Source of the DNA: Pseudomonas simiae
GTDB taxonomy: Bacteria > Pseudomonadota > Gammaproteobacteria > Pseudomonadales > Pseudomonadaceae
Reading direction: 5' to 3'
Length of the DNA: 64,000 nt
NCBI RefSeq assembly: GCF_900111895.1
Contig: NZ_FOKB01000004.1
Span: 496,001-560,000 of the forward strand
Shown: one piece after another, positions 34,293 through 42,303 of the stretch
How the letters are laid out: each line of letters starts with the position of its first letter
Numbering within the stretch: position 1 is the first letter of the stretch
Program-made: the position numbers and the translations under genes
The notes under the pieces: model-generated
Databases searched by the model: none
What the model saw: only the letters and a program-made list of their open reading frames with translations
Told to the model about the DNA's origin: nothing

Positions 34293-34340
34293 TGTTCACG
34301 TTTTTGACATGCCAGTATAGACATGTCATCAGAATGAACA
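34293..34340. promoter_or_regulatory. nested perfect palindrome, likely activator binding site
   Basis: TGTTCA-N6-TGACATG-N10-CATGTCA-N6-TGAACA: two concentric inverted repeats share one centre at 34316.5. It lies 51 bases upstream of the sigma-54 promoter and at the 5' end of the activator gene, so it can serve both as enhancer and for autoregulation. Confidence 0.7.
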
Positions 34341-34390
34341 CTTTTTGTTTTCACATAAACATTAACCCTTTTTTATCAATGAGTTATGAA

Positions 34391-34407
34391 TTGGCATATC
34401 CCTTGCT
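34391..34407 (+). promoter_or_regulatory. sigma-54 (-24/-12) promoter
   Basis: TTGGCATATCCCTTGCT has the obligatory GG-N10-GC spacing and matches TGGCAC-N5-TTGCT in all but one base of the core. It lies 58 bases upstream of the dehydrogenase start and faces away from the sigma-54 activator gene. Confidence 0.78.
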
Positions 34408-34464
34408 CATGTGCATTTGCCCATCAGGACCGTCCTGGGGCCAATAACAACAAGGGGTTATTTC

Positions 34465-35469
34465 ATGAGTACACAGAACATCCGCCTGGGTTTGATCGGT
34501 GCCGGTCGCATGGGCAGTTTCCACGGCTTGACCGCAGCTCGGCATATCCCCGGTGCCAGCCTGGCGGCAATTGCCGACCCGACGCCTGGCCAGGCCGCTC
34601 GCCTTGCCGCTGAATTAGGCGTGAGCAAGGTCTATACCGACCCGCAGCAGTTACTCGACGACCCGGATATCGACGGCGTACTCATCGCCGCCCCTGCCCG
34701 CAGCCACGCCGAGCTGGTGATCAGCGCCGCCCGCGCCGGCAAGGGCATCTTTTGCGAAAAGCCCATGGCCATCACCCTCGATGAAGCCGATCGCGCCATC
34801 GCTGCCGCCGCCGATGCGCGGGTGCCGCTGCAGGTCGGCTTCAACCGGCGTTTCGCCAAGAGCTTTCGCACCGCGCACCTCGACGTCGCCGCCGGCCGCA
34901 TCGGGACTCCGCAGTTGCTGCGCTCGCTGACCCGCGACCCGGCGCTGAACAACCCGGCCAATTCGCCGCAATGGGTGATCTTTCTCGAAACCCTGATCCA
35001 CGACTTCGACACCCTGCGCTACCTCAACCCCGGCGCCGAGGCTGTGCAGGTCTACGTGATGGCGGACGCACTGATTGCCCCGGAATACAAAAGCAAAGGC
35101 TTCCTCGACACCGCCGTGGTTGCGATCCGCTTCGACAACGGCGCCATCGCCACCGCCGAGGCCAATTTCCAGGCCGTGTATGGCTACGACGTACGCGGCG
35201 AAGTGTTCGGCAGCGCCGGCATGCTGAGCATGGGCAGCCTCAACGATTCCGACCTGATGCGCTACCTGGCCCAAGGCATTCAGGCCGACACCCAGCGCCT
35301 GGACACCGACCTGTTGCGCGACGCTTACATCGCCGAGCTCAACCACTTTGTCGACTGCCTGCGCAGCGGCGCCAAGCCGATGGCAAGCGGAGAGGATGCG
35401 CGGGCGGCCCTGGCGATTGCCCGTGCCTGCATCGAGTCGTTCGAAACCGGCAAGGCGGTGGCCATATGA
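34465..35469 (+). CDS. Gfo/Idh/MocA oxidoreductase, inositol 2-dehydrogenase-like
   Basis: 334 residues with an N-terminal Rossmann motif (LGLIGAGRMGSFH), the conserved FCEKPMA (catalytic-site EKP) near residue 97 and the catalytic Asp/His region LIHDFDTLRYL near residue 180. This is the arrangement of myo-inositol 2-dehydrogenase (IolG) and MocA. It would oxidise an inositol or an inosamine derivative with NAD. AAGGGG precedes the ATG by 8 bases. It is the first gene behind the sigma-54 promoter and its stop overlaps the next gene's start (ATGA). Confidence 0.88.
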   Translation: MSTQNIRLGLIGAGRMGSFHGLTAARHIPGASLAAIADPTPGQAARLAAELGVSKVYTDPQQLLDDPDIDGVLIAAPARSHAELVISAARAGKGIFCEKPMAITLDEADRAIAAAADARVPLQVGFNRRFAKSFRTAHLDVAAGRIGTPQLLRSLTRDPALNNPANSPQWVIFLETLIHDFDTLRYLNPGAEAVQVYVMADALIAPEYKSKGFLDTAVVAIRFDNGAIATAEANFQAVYGYDVRGEVFGSAGMLSMGSLNDSDLMRYLAQGIQADTQRLDTDLLRDAYIAELNHFVDCLRSGAKPMASGEDARAALAIARACIESFETGKAVAI

Positions 35470-36245
35470 GCCCATTCAAACTGGCGATCAGTGCCGAGAT
35501 GGTGTTTCTCGACCTGCCCTTCATCGAGCGCGTAAAGCGTATTCACGCGCTAGGGTTCAGCGCGGAAATCTGGAACTGGACCAATAAGGACATCGCCGCC
35601 CTGGCCGCCACCGGCGTCGATTTCACCTCCATGACGGGCTATATCAGCGGCACCCTCACCGACCCCGACGGCATCCGCCAATTGCTCGACAGCGCCCGTG
35701 AGTCTTTGAGCGTCGCCGAACACTTGAACTGCCCCAGCCTCAACCTGCACGGCACCGGCCTGGGTGACGGCGGCCTGCCCGTTCAACCCGTGAGCCAGAC
35801 CACCGGTCGCATGTGGCTGAGCGCCTGCAAAACCCTGGAAAAAATCGCCCGCCTGGGGGAAGACGCCGGCCGTGTGTTCCTGCTGGAAAACCTCAACACC
35901 GACGTCGACCACCCCGGTACGCCCTTCGCCCGCGCCGACGATACCCTGGCGCTGATCGAGGCCGTGGGCAGCCCCCACTTGAAGATGAACCTGGACCTGT
36001 ACCACGCGCAGATCGGCGAAGGAAACCTGATCGAGCTGATCCAGCGCGCCGGCAGCGCCATCGGTGAAATCCAGGTGGCCGACGTGCCGGGACGCCAGGA
36101 GCCCGGCACCGGTGAAATTCACTACCCTGCCATTGCCAGGGCCCTGCACGCCATGGGCTACAGCGGCGTGGTCGCCCTGGAGGGCTGGGCCAGCGGCGAC
36201 AGCGAGTTGGCCCTGGAGCGTTTCCGCCAGGCATTCACCCTATAA
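35466..36245 (+). CDS. hydroxypyruvate-isomerase/IolE-type TIM-barrel protein
   Basis: 259 residues. The xylose-isomerase-like barrel shows FIERVKRIHALGFSAEIWNW, the metal-site Glu in VFLLENLNTDVDHPG, the Asp in HLKMNLDLYHAQIGEGN, and ADVPGRQEPGTGEIHY near the C-terminus. This last motif is typical of hydroxypyruvate isomerase (Hyi) relatives. In an inositol setting it may isomerise or dehydrate an inosose; a MocC-like role is inferred. Start overlaps the previous stop; the binding-protein gene follows after 19 bases. Confidence 0.85.
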   Translation: MSPFKLAISAEMVFLDLPFIERVKRIHALGFSAEIWNWTNKDIAALAATGVDFTSMTGYISGTLTDPDGIRQLLDSARESLSVAEHLNCPSLNLHGTGLGDGGLPVQPVSQTTGRMWLSACKTLEKIARLGEDAGRVFLLENLNTDVDHPGTPFARADDTLALIEAVGSPHLKMNLDLYHAQIGEGNLIELIQRAGSAIGEIQVADVPGRQEPGTGEIHYPAIARALHAMGYSGVVALEGWASGDSELALERFRQAFTL

Positions 36246-36264
36246 CAATAAAAGGATCACCTTT

Positions 36265-37191
36265 ATGAATCGCTATTCATTGTTTGCTGCCACGCTGTTG
36301 CTGTTGTTCAGCCAATGGAGCTTCGCCGCCTATCGCATCGGCGTGAGCATTGCTCGGGTCGACGATAACTTCATGACCTACGTGCGCACCGGCCTGGAAG
36401 CCGCTGCCAGGCAGCAGGACGTGCAGATCCAATTCGAAGACGCCCAGGGCGATGTGGTGCGTCAGCTCAATCAGGTTGAAGGTTTCCTCAACCAGAAGGT
36501 CGACGCGGTGATCGTACTGCCGGTGGACACCGCCGCCACCGCCAACATGACCCGCGCCGCCGTGGCAGCCAAGACGCCACTGGTGTACGTCAACCGTCAC
36601 CCGGACGAGCGCACCCTGCCCAAAGGCGTGGTTACCGTGGCTTCCAACGACATCGAGGCCGGGCAACTGCAAATGCGCTACCTGGCGGAAAAACTCGCTG
36701 GCAGGGGCAATGTGGCGATCATCATGGGCGACCTTGCACAAAACGCCACCCATGACCGCACCGAGGGCGCCAAACAGGTGCTCAAGGACTTTCCCGGTAT
36801 CAAGGTGGTCGAGCAGCAAAGCGCCGACTGGCAACGCAGCAAAGGCATGGACCTGACCAGTAACTGGCTGCTGGCGGGTACGCAGTTCGATGCCATCGTG
36901 GCCAATAACGATGAAATGGCGATAGGTGCCGCCATGGCGTTGCAGCAAGCGGGTAAAGCCAAGGGCGATGTGGCGATTGTGGGTATCGATGGCTTGCCCG
37001 ACGGGCTGGCGGCGATCAAGCGGGGCTTGCTGACGGCGTCGGTGTTCCAGGACCCGAAGGCCCAGGCGACCCAGGCAGTGCAGGCGGCGGTGCGGATGAT
37101 CAAGGGTGAGGCGATTGAGCCGGAGGTGTGGGTGCCGTTCGAACTGATCAAGCCTGAACAGGTGGCAGTGTTCGAGCAGCGCTACAAATAG
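36265..37191 (+). CDS. periplasmic sugar/inositol-binding protein (MocB/IbpA-like)
   Basis: 308 residues with a signal peptide ending SFA, then YRIGVSIARVDDNFMTYVRTGLEAAA. The protein is of the ribose/inositol-binding family (type I periplasmic fold), with NQKVDAVIVLPVDTAATA, YVNRHPDERTLP and IVANNDEMAIGAAMAL. The alignment pattern is that of MocB and the Caulobacter inositol-binding protein. AAGGATCACC precedes the ATG. No permease or ATPase gene is adjacent, so it must rely on a transporter encoded elsewhere. Confidence 0.88.
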   Translation: MNRYSLFAATLLLLFSQWSFAAYRIGVSIARVDDNFMTYVRTGLEAAARQQDVQIQFEDAQGDVVRQLNQVEGFLNQKVDAVIVLPVDTAATANMTRAAVAAKTPLVYVNRHPDERTLPKGVVTVASNDIEAGQLQMRYLAEKLAGRGNVAIIMGDLAQNATHDRTEGAKQVLKDFPGIKVVEQQSADWQRSKGMDLTSNWLLAGTQFDAIVANNDEMAIGAAMALQQAGKAKGDVAIVGIDGLPDGLAAIKRGLLTASVFQDPKAQATQAVQAAVRMIKGEAIEPEVWVPFELIKPEQVAVFEQRYK

Positions 37192-37213
37192 CTCGGAGTA
37201 CACAAATCCAACT

Positions 37214-37302
37214 GCGTGAGCGGGCTTGCTCCCGAATGTGATGGATCAGCCAATGAATTGGTTGACTGACACACCGCATTCGCGAGCAAGCCCGCTCCCA
37301 CA
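37214..37302. repeat. paired REP hairpins
   Basis: GAGCGGGCTTGCTCCCGAATG and CATTCGCGAGCAAGCCCGCTC arms flank GGATCAGCCAATGAATTGGTTGACTGAC-type spacer. Located between convergent binding-protein and glutathione-transferase genes. Confidence 0.8.
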
Positions 37303-37305
37303 GTT

Positions 37306-38139
37306 TTAATCCAGGTCGCTTGCAGAATGGCGCTCGGCCAGCTGCTCGGCAGGCTCCCCGGACACCCGATTCACCCGCCGCCCCCGCTGCACCGCCGGTC
37401 GCGCTTCAATCGCATCCGCCCAGCGCAGCACATGCTTGTACTCATGCACCGCCAAAAACTCCGCCGCGCCATACAAGCGACCTTTGACCAACCCGCCATA
37501 CCACGGCCAGATCGCGATATCGGCGATGGTGTATTCATCGCCCGCGATGTATTCGCTCACTGCCAGGCGCTGGTCGAGTACGTCCAACTGACGCTTGGTT
37601 TCCATGGCAAAGCGGTTGATCGCGTACTCCATCTTGCTCGGCGCATAGGCATAAAAATGCCCGAAACCACCGCCCAGGTACGGCGCGCTGCCCATCTGCC
37701 AGAACAGCCAAGACAAGCATTCGGCACGGGCCGCAGGTTCGGTGGGGAAGAACGCACCGAATTTCTCGGCCAGGTACTGCAGGATCGCGCCCGACTCAAA
37801 TACACGGATCGGCGTGGCGCCGCTGCGGTCCAGCAGCGCCGGGATCTTCGAGTTGGGGTTGACTCCGACAAAGCCGCTGCCGAACTGGTCGCCGTCGCCG
37901 ATCTTGATCAGCCAGGCATCGTATTCCGCACCGCTGTGACCCAGCGCCAGCAGCTCCTCCAGCAGGATCGTGACCTTCTGACCGTTAGGCGTGGCCAGGG
38001 AATACAACTGCAGTGGGTGCTTGCCTACCGGCAGTTCCTTGTCATGGGTCGCGCCGGCAATCGGTCGGTTGATGCTGGCGAAGGTGCCGCCATTCTCGGT
38101 GTCCCAGGTCCACACTTTTGGGGGTACGTAATCGGTCAT
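37306..38139 (-). CDS. glutathione S-transferase, YghU-like
   Basis: 277 residues. The N-terminus (YVPPKVWTWDTENGGTFASI) and PNGQKVTILLEELLALG in the thioredoxin fold, followed by NPNSKIPALLD and FESGAILQYLAEKFG, match the YghU/disulfide-bond-oxidoreductase group of GSTs. These bind two glutathiones and reduce peroxides or disulfides. The ATG at 38139 is used: it has GGAG upstream, whereas an upstream in-frame start at 38262 reads through the promoter region. Convergent with the MocB-like gene and followed at 5' side by an MFS gene on the same strand. Confidence 0.88.
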   Translation of the reverse strand: MTDYVPPKVWTWDTENGGTFASINRPIAGATHDKELPVGKHPLQLYSLATPNGQKVTILLEELLALGHSGAEYDAWLIKIGDGDQFGSGFVGVNPNSKIPALLDRSGATPIRVFESGAILQYLAEKFGAFFPTEPAARAECLSWLFWQMGSAPYLGGGFGHFYAYAPSKMEYAINRFAMETKRQLDVLDQRLAVSEYIAGDEYTIADIAIWPWYGGLVKGRLYGAAEFLAVHEYKHVLRWADAIEARPAVQRGRRVNRVSGEPAEQLAERHSASDLD

Positions 38140-38230
38140 GCTTACTGCTCCAGAGGCGTTAGCGATCAGCGAAGCGCTCCAGACTAAACCAAAGGTTGAT
38201 GGCGCGTCACACACTGATCCCAAGACCGCT

Positions 38231-39457
38231 TCAAAGATGCAACGGCACGCCCAGGGCTCCACTGCGCGGCACGCTTACCCGCAGCGCAATCAACAAGGCG
38301 GCCAGCACCATCAACACACCGGCACCGAGAAACACCCCGCCGATGCCGCTGAGACTGAACATCACGCCCCCACCGGCCGCACCCGCCGCAATGGCCGATT
38401 GCACGGACGCCACCACCATGCCACCGGCACTTTCCGCTTGATCCGGCACGGCGCGGGCCACCCAGTTCGACCACGCCACCGGCACCCCGCCAAAGGCCAT
38501 GCCCCACAACGCCAGCAGCAATGCCTGGCCTGGCAGCGAGGCTGGCAGCAACACCAGGGCAAGTGCCGCGAGGCCCACCAATACCGGCATCAGCACCAAC
38601 GTGCCGAGTGGATAACGTACCAGCATCCAACCGGCCAGCAGCGTGCCAACAAAGTTGGCTGCACCGAACCCCAGCAGCATCAAGGCCAACCCTTCGGTGC
38701 CCACCCCCGTGGTGCTTTCCAGAAAAGGCCGGATGTAGGTGAACAGCGCGAAGTGCCCGGTGTGTACCAGCACACAGCCAAACATGCCGATGGCGATGCC
38801 CGGGCGCAACAGCACGTCCAGCACCGTGCGCAGGCGTGCGGTGCCCGTCGGGGCCAGGCGTGGCAGCGTGAACAGCTGGAATGCCAGCGTCACCCCACCG
38901 ACGGCCGCTGCGGCAACAAACGCACTGCGCCAGCCGTACATACCACCGAGGTAGCTGCCCAGTGGCACGGCAACCACCGTGCCTACCGCAATGCCACTGA
39001 AGATGATCGACAGCGCACGGGGCAGCAGCGCGGCCGGCACCAGGCGCATCGCCACCGCCGCCGCCATGCTCCAGAAACCGCCAAGGGCGACACCCAGCAA
39101 AATGCGCATCAACAGCAGCACCGCCAGGCTGGAAGAGAACGCCACCAACAGGTTCGAGGCAATCATCAGCAGGGAGAACCCCAGCAGCACCACGCGCCGG
39201 TCGATACCACGCGTGAGGCCGGGTACCAGCAGCCCGGCGAACAACGCCACCACTGCCGTCACCGTCACGGCCTGGCCGGCCAGCGCCTCGGACACCCCAA
39301 GGTCCACCGCCATTGGCGTCAACAGGCTGGCCGGCAGGTATTCCGCCGTCAACAACCCGAACACCCCCATGGCCAGGGAAAACACCGCCATCCAGGCTGG
39401 GGTGGCGGGCTCTGCCTGCGAACGGACAGAGGCTTGAGCTACACAATCATTCATCAC
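38231..39457 (-). CDS. MFS efflux transporter (NepI/YdhP type)
   Basis: 408 residues with about twelve membrane helices. FGLLTAEYLPASLLTPMAVDLGVSEALAGQ near the start and the loop between helices 2 and 3 with TRGIDRRVVLL are characteristic of the sugar/nucleoside efflux subgroup (NepI, YdhP, AraJ). It is an inner-membrane drug:H+ or metabolite antiporter with unknown substrate. Divergent from an AraC regulator 59 bases away, which likely controls it. Two adjacent ATGs (39457 and 39454) could serve as start. Confidence 0.87.
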   Translation of the reverse strand: MMNDCVAQASVRSQAEPATPAWMAVFSLAMGVFGLLTAEYLPASLLTPMAVDLGVSEALAGQAVTVTAVVALFAGLLVPGLTRGIDRRVVLLGFSLLMIASNLLVAFSSSLAVLLLMRILLGVALGGFWSMAAAVAMRLVPAALLPRALSIIFSGIAVGTVVAVPLGSYLGGMYGWRSAFVAAAAVGGVTLAFQLFTLPRLAPTGTARLRTVLDVLLRPGIAIGMFGCVLVHTGHFALFTYIRPFLESTTGVGTEGLALMLLGFGAANFVGTLLAGWMLVRYPLGTLVLMPVLVGLAALALVLLPASLPGQALLLALWGMAFGGVPVAWSNWVARAVPDQAESAGGMVVASVQSAIAAGAAGGGVMFSLSGIGGVFLGAGVLMVLAALLIALRVSVPRSGALGVPLHL

Positions 39458-39516
39458 ACGACATCCTCGGGAAATTTGCGCGACGGCCAGTCTAGGTAGG
39501 TCAATCCGGATGATCT

Positions 39517-40518
39517 ATGATGCAAACCCTTGAGTTTTTGACTGAAACCCCGACCATGACCCCAGCGGCCCCGTTCAACCTGTCCTCCGGCCTCATCGAC
39601 GAGCTGCTGCGCGGCATGCGCCTGAGTGGGGTGCAGTACCGGCGTATCCAGGCCGGGCCGAGCTTCGGCATGGGCTTTGAGGCCAAACCCGGACATGCCT
39701 ACTTTCACTTCCTTGCCGCCGGGACGGCGACCTTGCGTACCGACGACGGCAGCCTGTTTGAGTTGTCGGCGGGTAATGCCGTGTTCATCTCCCATGGCGG
39801 CGCCCATGCGCTGTCATCCACGGCGGATCGGCCGGTGCAGGACATCAACGGCTTTGACGCGACCTCCCTGGGCGATACCGTGTGCGCCGTGGATGCCTCG
39901 CCCGACACGCCGCCCAGTACCTTGCTGTTCAGCGCCTGCATGGCGTTCGAACTTGGCAGTATCCAGGGACTCGGCAGCCTGATGCCGGCCTTGATGCTGA
40001 TCGATGCCCAGGGCCAGCGTTATCCCGGCCTGATGCCGATCCTGGCGGTGATGGAACGTGAAGTATCCGCTGCGCGCATCGGCTACTCCGGCATCCTCGC
40101 GCGCCTGGCCGACGTGGTCGCCGCCATGATCGTGCGAGGCTGGGTGGAATGTGCCTGCGGTAACGCATCGGGACTGGTGGCGGCGTTGCGCGACACGCGA
40201 TTGGCCGGTGCCCTGCTCGCTTTGCACCAGCAACCTGGACGCGATTGGAGCGTGGCGGAATTGGCTGCGCATTGTCATACCTCCCGGTCGGTGTTTGCCG
40301 AGCGCTTCCAGGCCACCCTGGGGATCCCGCCACTGCGCTACGTGACGGAGTTGCGCATGCGCCTGGCCAGCCAATGGCTAACCCTGGAGCGGTTGCCTAT
40401 CGAAGAAGTCGCGCTGCGCCTGGGTTATACCTCCCAGGCGGCATTCAGCCGCGCGTTCAAGCGCATTACCGGCCAGCCACCTGGCGCCAGCCGCCAGAAC
40501 CTGCGGAGCCCGGCATGA
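39517..40518 (+). CDS. AraC family regulator with cupin sensor domain
   Basis: 333 residues. A cupin-type sensor (FGMGFEAKPGHAYFHFLAAG... FELSAGNAVFISHGGAH) occupies about residues 45-215, and an AraC double helix-turn-helix the last 100 (WSVAELAAHCHTSRSVFAERF; EEVALRLGYTSQAAFSRAFKR). It resembles regulators of neighbouring efflux transporters and is divergent from the MFS gene. Start could also be the ATG at 39520 or 39556; no strong ribosome-binding site separates them. Confidence 0.88.
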   Translation: MMQTLEFLTETPTMTPAAPFNLSSGLIDELLRGMRLSGVQYRRIQAGPSFGMGFEAKPGHAYFHFLAAGTATLRTDDGSLFELSAGNAVFISHGGAHALSSTADRPVQDINGFDATSLGDTVCAVDASPDTPPSTLLFSACMAFELGSIQGLGSLMPALMLIDAQGQRYPGLMPILAVMEREVSAARIGYSGILARLADVVAAMIVRGWVECACGNASGLVAALRDTRLAGALLALHQQPGRDWSVAELAAHCHTSRSVFAERFQATLGIPPLRYVTELRMRLASQWLTLERLPIEEVALRLGYTSQAAFSRAFKRITGQPPGASRQNLRSPA

Positions 40519-40658
40519 ACGACCGCCGCGCAGACATCATGACCCATCCTGTGAAGACAACTGGCGGTCGCCTATCAGCAATGATGGGGGGCCATTGCGC
40601 ACGCCGATCCTCAGCCCTTACTCTCTTGAGCCATCACCTTGTTAGCAATGGAGGCTTC

Positions 40659-41255
40659 ATGAAACTGATCGGCATGCTGGACTCGCCTTACGTACGCCGC
40701 GTGGCGATTTCCCTGGACGTGTACGGGATGGATTTTGTGCATGAACCGCTGTCCGTATTCCGCACCTTCAACGAGTTCGCCCAGATCAACCCGGTGGTGA
40801 AGGCGCCTACCCTGGTGCTGGACGATGGCACGGTGTTGATGGACTCCAGCCTGATCCTGGACTACCTGGAAGCCCTGGCCCCGCTGGATAAAAAGCTGCT
40901 CGCGCAGCAACCCAACGCACGCGCCCAGGACCTGCAAACACTCGGGCTGGCCCTGGCGGCCTGTGAGAAAAGCGTGCAAATCGTCTACGAACACAACCTG
41001 CGTCCAGCCGAGAAGCAACATGCGCCCTGGCTGGATCGCGTCAGCGGGCAATTGCTCGCGGCCTACTCGCTGCTGGAAAAGCACCTGCCTGAGAGCGAGG
41101 CGCTGACCCAGGCCTCGATTACGGCGGCGGTGGCCTGGTCGTTCAGCCAGTTCACCGTGGCGTCGGTTGTGAAGGCAGATGCGTTTCCCAACCTCAAGCG
41201 CCATGCCGAGCGGCTGGAGCAGCACCCGGCGTTCAAGCGTTACCCTATCGAATAA
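40659..41255 (+). CDS. glutathione S-transferase
   Basis: 198 residues. The N-terminal thioredoxin fold shows MKLIGMLDSPYVRRVAISL with Ser/Tyr at the glutathione site, PVVKAPTLVLDDGTVLMDSSLILDYLEAL as the glutathione-binding loop, and an all-helical C-terminal domain ending HPAFKRYPIE. A strong GGAGG ribosome-binding site lies 4-8 bases upstream. It follows the AraC gene after 140 bases; a functional link is possible but not shown. Confidence 0.9.
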   Translation: MKLIGMLDSPYVRRVAISLDVYGMDFVHEPLSVFRTFNEFAQINPVVKAPTLVLDDGTVLMDSSLILDYLEALAPLDKKLLAQQPNARAQDLQTLGLALAACEKSVQIVYEHNLRPAEKQHAPWLDRVSGQLLAAYSLLEKHLPESEALTQASITAAVAWSFSQFTVASVVKADAFPNLKRHAERLEQHPAFKRYPIE

Positions 41256-41271
41256 ACGATGCAGAGCGGTG

Positions 41272-41362
41272 TGTGGGAGCGGGCTTGCCCGCGAAAACGG
41301 TGTGTCCAGTTGGTACATGTGCCGACTGACGCTCTGCCTTCGCGGGCAAGCCCGCTCCCCCA
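41272..41362. repeat. paired REP hairpins
   Basis: GTGGGAGCGGGCTTGCCCGCGAA and its inverse CTTCGCGGGCAAGCCCGCTCCC flank a centre with CCAGTTGGTACATGTGCCGACTGAC. Lies between convergent GST and SDR genes. Confidence 0.85.
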
Positions 41363-41398
41363 TAAGCTCTCTGCCACCGTGAGTCGAACGGGGCCGAC

Positions 41399-42166
41399 TC
41401 AGACCCACCCACCATCCACGATAAAGTTCTGCGCCGAACACATCGCCGATGCATCAGAGGCAAGGAACAACGCCATGTTGGCGATGTGTTCCGGCAGCAC
41501 GCTGCCCGGCAAACATTGACTGCGGCTGATCAGTTCCTTGGCGGCATCGTCGACCCACATCGCCAGTTGTTTTTCCGTCATCACCCAACCCGGCACCAGC
41601 GTATTCACGCGGATGCGGCTCGGTCCCAGTTCACGAGCCAGCGCACGGGTCATGCCGTGGGCGGCGGCTTTGCTGGCGGCGTACACCGGGTAGCCAGCGG
41701 AGGCCATCATCCAGCCGACGGAGCCGAGGTTGATGATCGCCCCGCCGCCCGCGCTTTTCATCATTGGCACCACGGCCTTGGCGGCGAAGAAAGCGTGCTT
41801 GAGGTTGACGGCGATGAGCCGGTCGAACATCTCCGAGTCGACTTCCTCCAAGGTGTGGCGCGCGTCATTGGCGGCGTTGTTCACCAGCACGGAGATCGGT
41901 CCCAGGGAGTGTTCGAAGCGCCCAATGGCAGCCTTGTAGGCGATCTCATCGGTGATGTCGCAATTCACGAACTCAACGGTGTGCCCGCGCGAACTCAATA
42001 GCGCCGCCAGGCGCTCGCCCTGACTTTGGGCGCGGTCGACAAAGCCGACCTTGGAACCTTGGGCGGCGAAGGCGCGCACCATGAATTCGCCAATACCCGA
42101 GGCGCCACCGGAGATCAGGACAGTCTTGCCTTCAAGGTCGGGGTAAACCGCATGCTGAGTGTTCAT
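41399..42166 (-). CDS. SDR family dehydrogenase, probable L-arabinose (galactose) 1-dehydrogenase
   Basis: 255-residue short-chain dehydrogenase: cofactor motif SGGASGIGE near residue 20, NNAAN, catalytic Ser in LGSVGWMM, and Tyr/Lys in YAASK. C-terminus FIVDGGWV is typical. In this neighbourhood of araFGH, a lactonase and arabonate dehydratase, it best fits the first oxidation of L-arabinose to its lactone in the non-phosphorylative pathway. SDR-type arabinose/galactose dehydrogenases are known in pseudomonads. Divergent from the mutarotase gene. No other dehydrogenase candidate lies in the cluster. Confidence 0.82.
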   Translation of the reverse strand: MNTQHAVYPDLEGKTVLISGGASGIGEFMVRAFAAQGSKVGFVDRAQSQGERLAALLSSRGHTVEFVNCDITDEIAYKAAIGRFEHSLGPISVLVNNAANDARHTLEEVDSEMFDRLIAVNLKHAFFAAKAVVPMMKSAGGGAIINLGSVGWMMASAGYPVYAASKAAAHGMTRALARELGPSRIRVNTLVPGWVMTEKQLAMWVDDAAKELISRSQCLPGSVLPEHIANMALFLASDASAMCSAQNFIVDGGWV

Positions 42167-42303
42167 ATAGAGGTGCCTCGCTTAATTAGTCTTATTTTAT
42201 TTTGCAAAAACGGCGTTAAAGGCTATAAATTCGCTGTCAAACCGACAAAATATCGCACATTAGTAGAACTATTCCACCCAAAACAACAAAAGGAAGTTCG
42301 ACC

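Noticed and set aside
37306..38262. longer start for the YghU-like glutathione transferase at 38262
   Set aside because: The extra 41 residues lack similarity to the family start and overlap the end of the MFS gene; the ATG at 38139 has a suitable ribosome-binding site.
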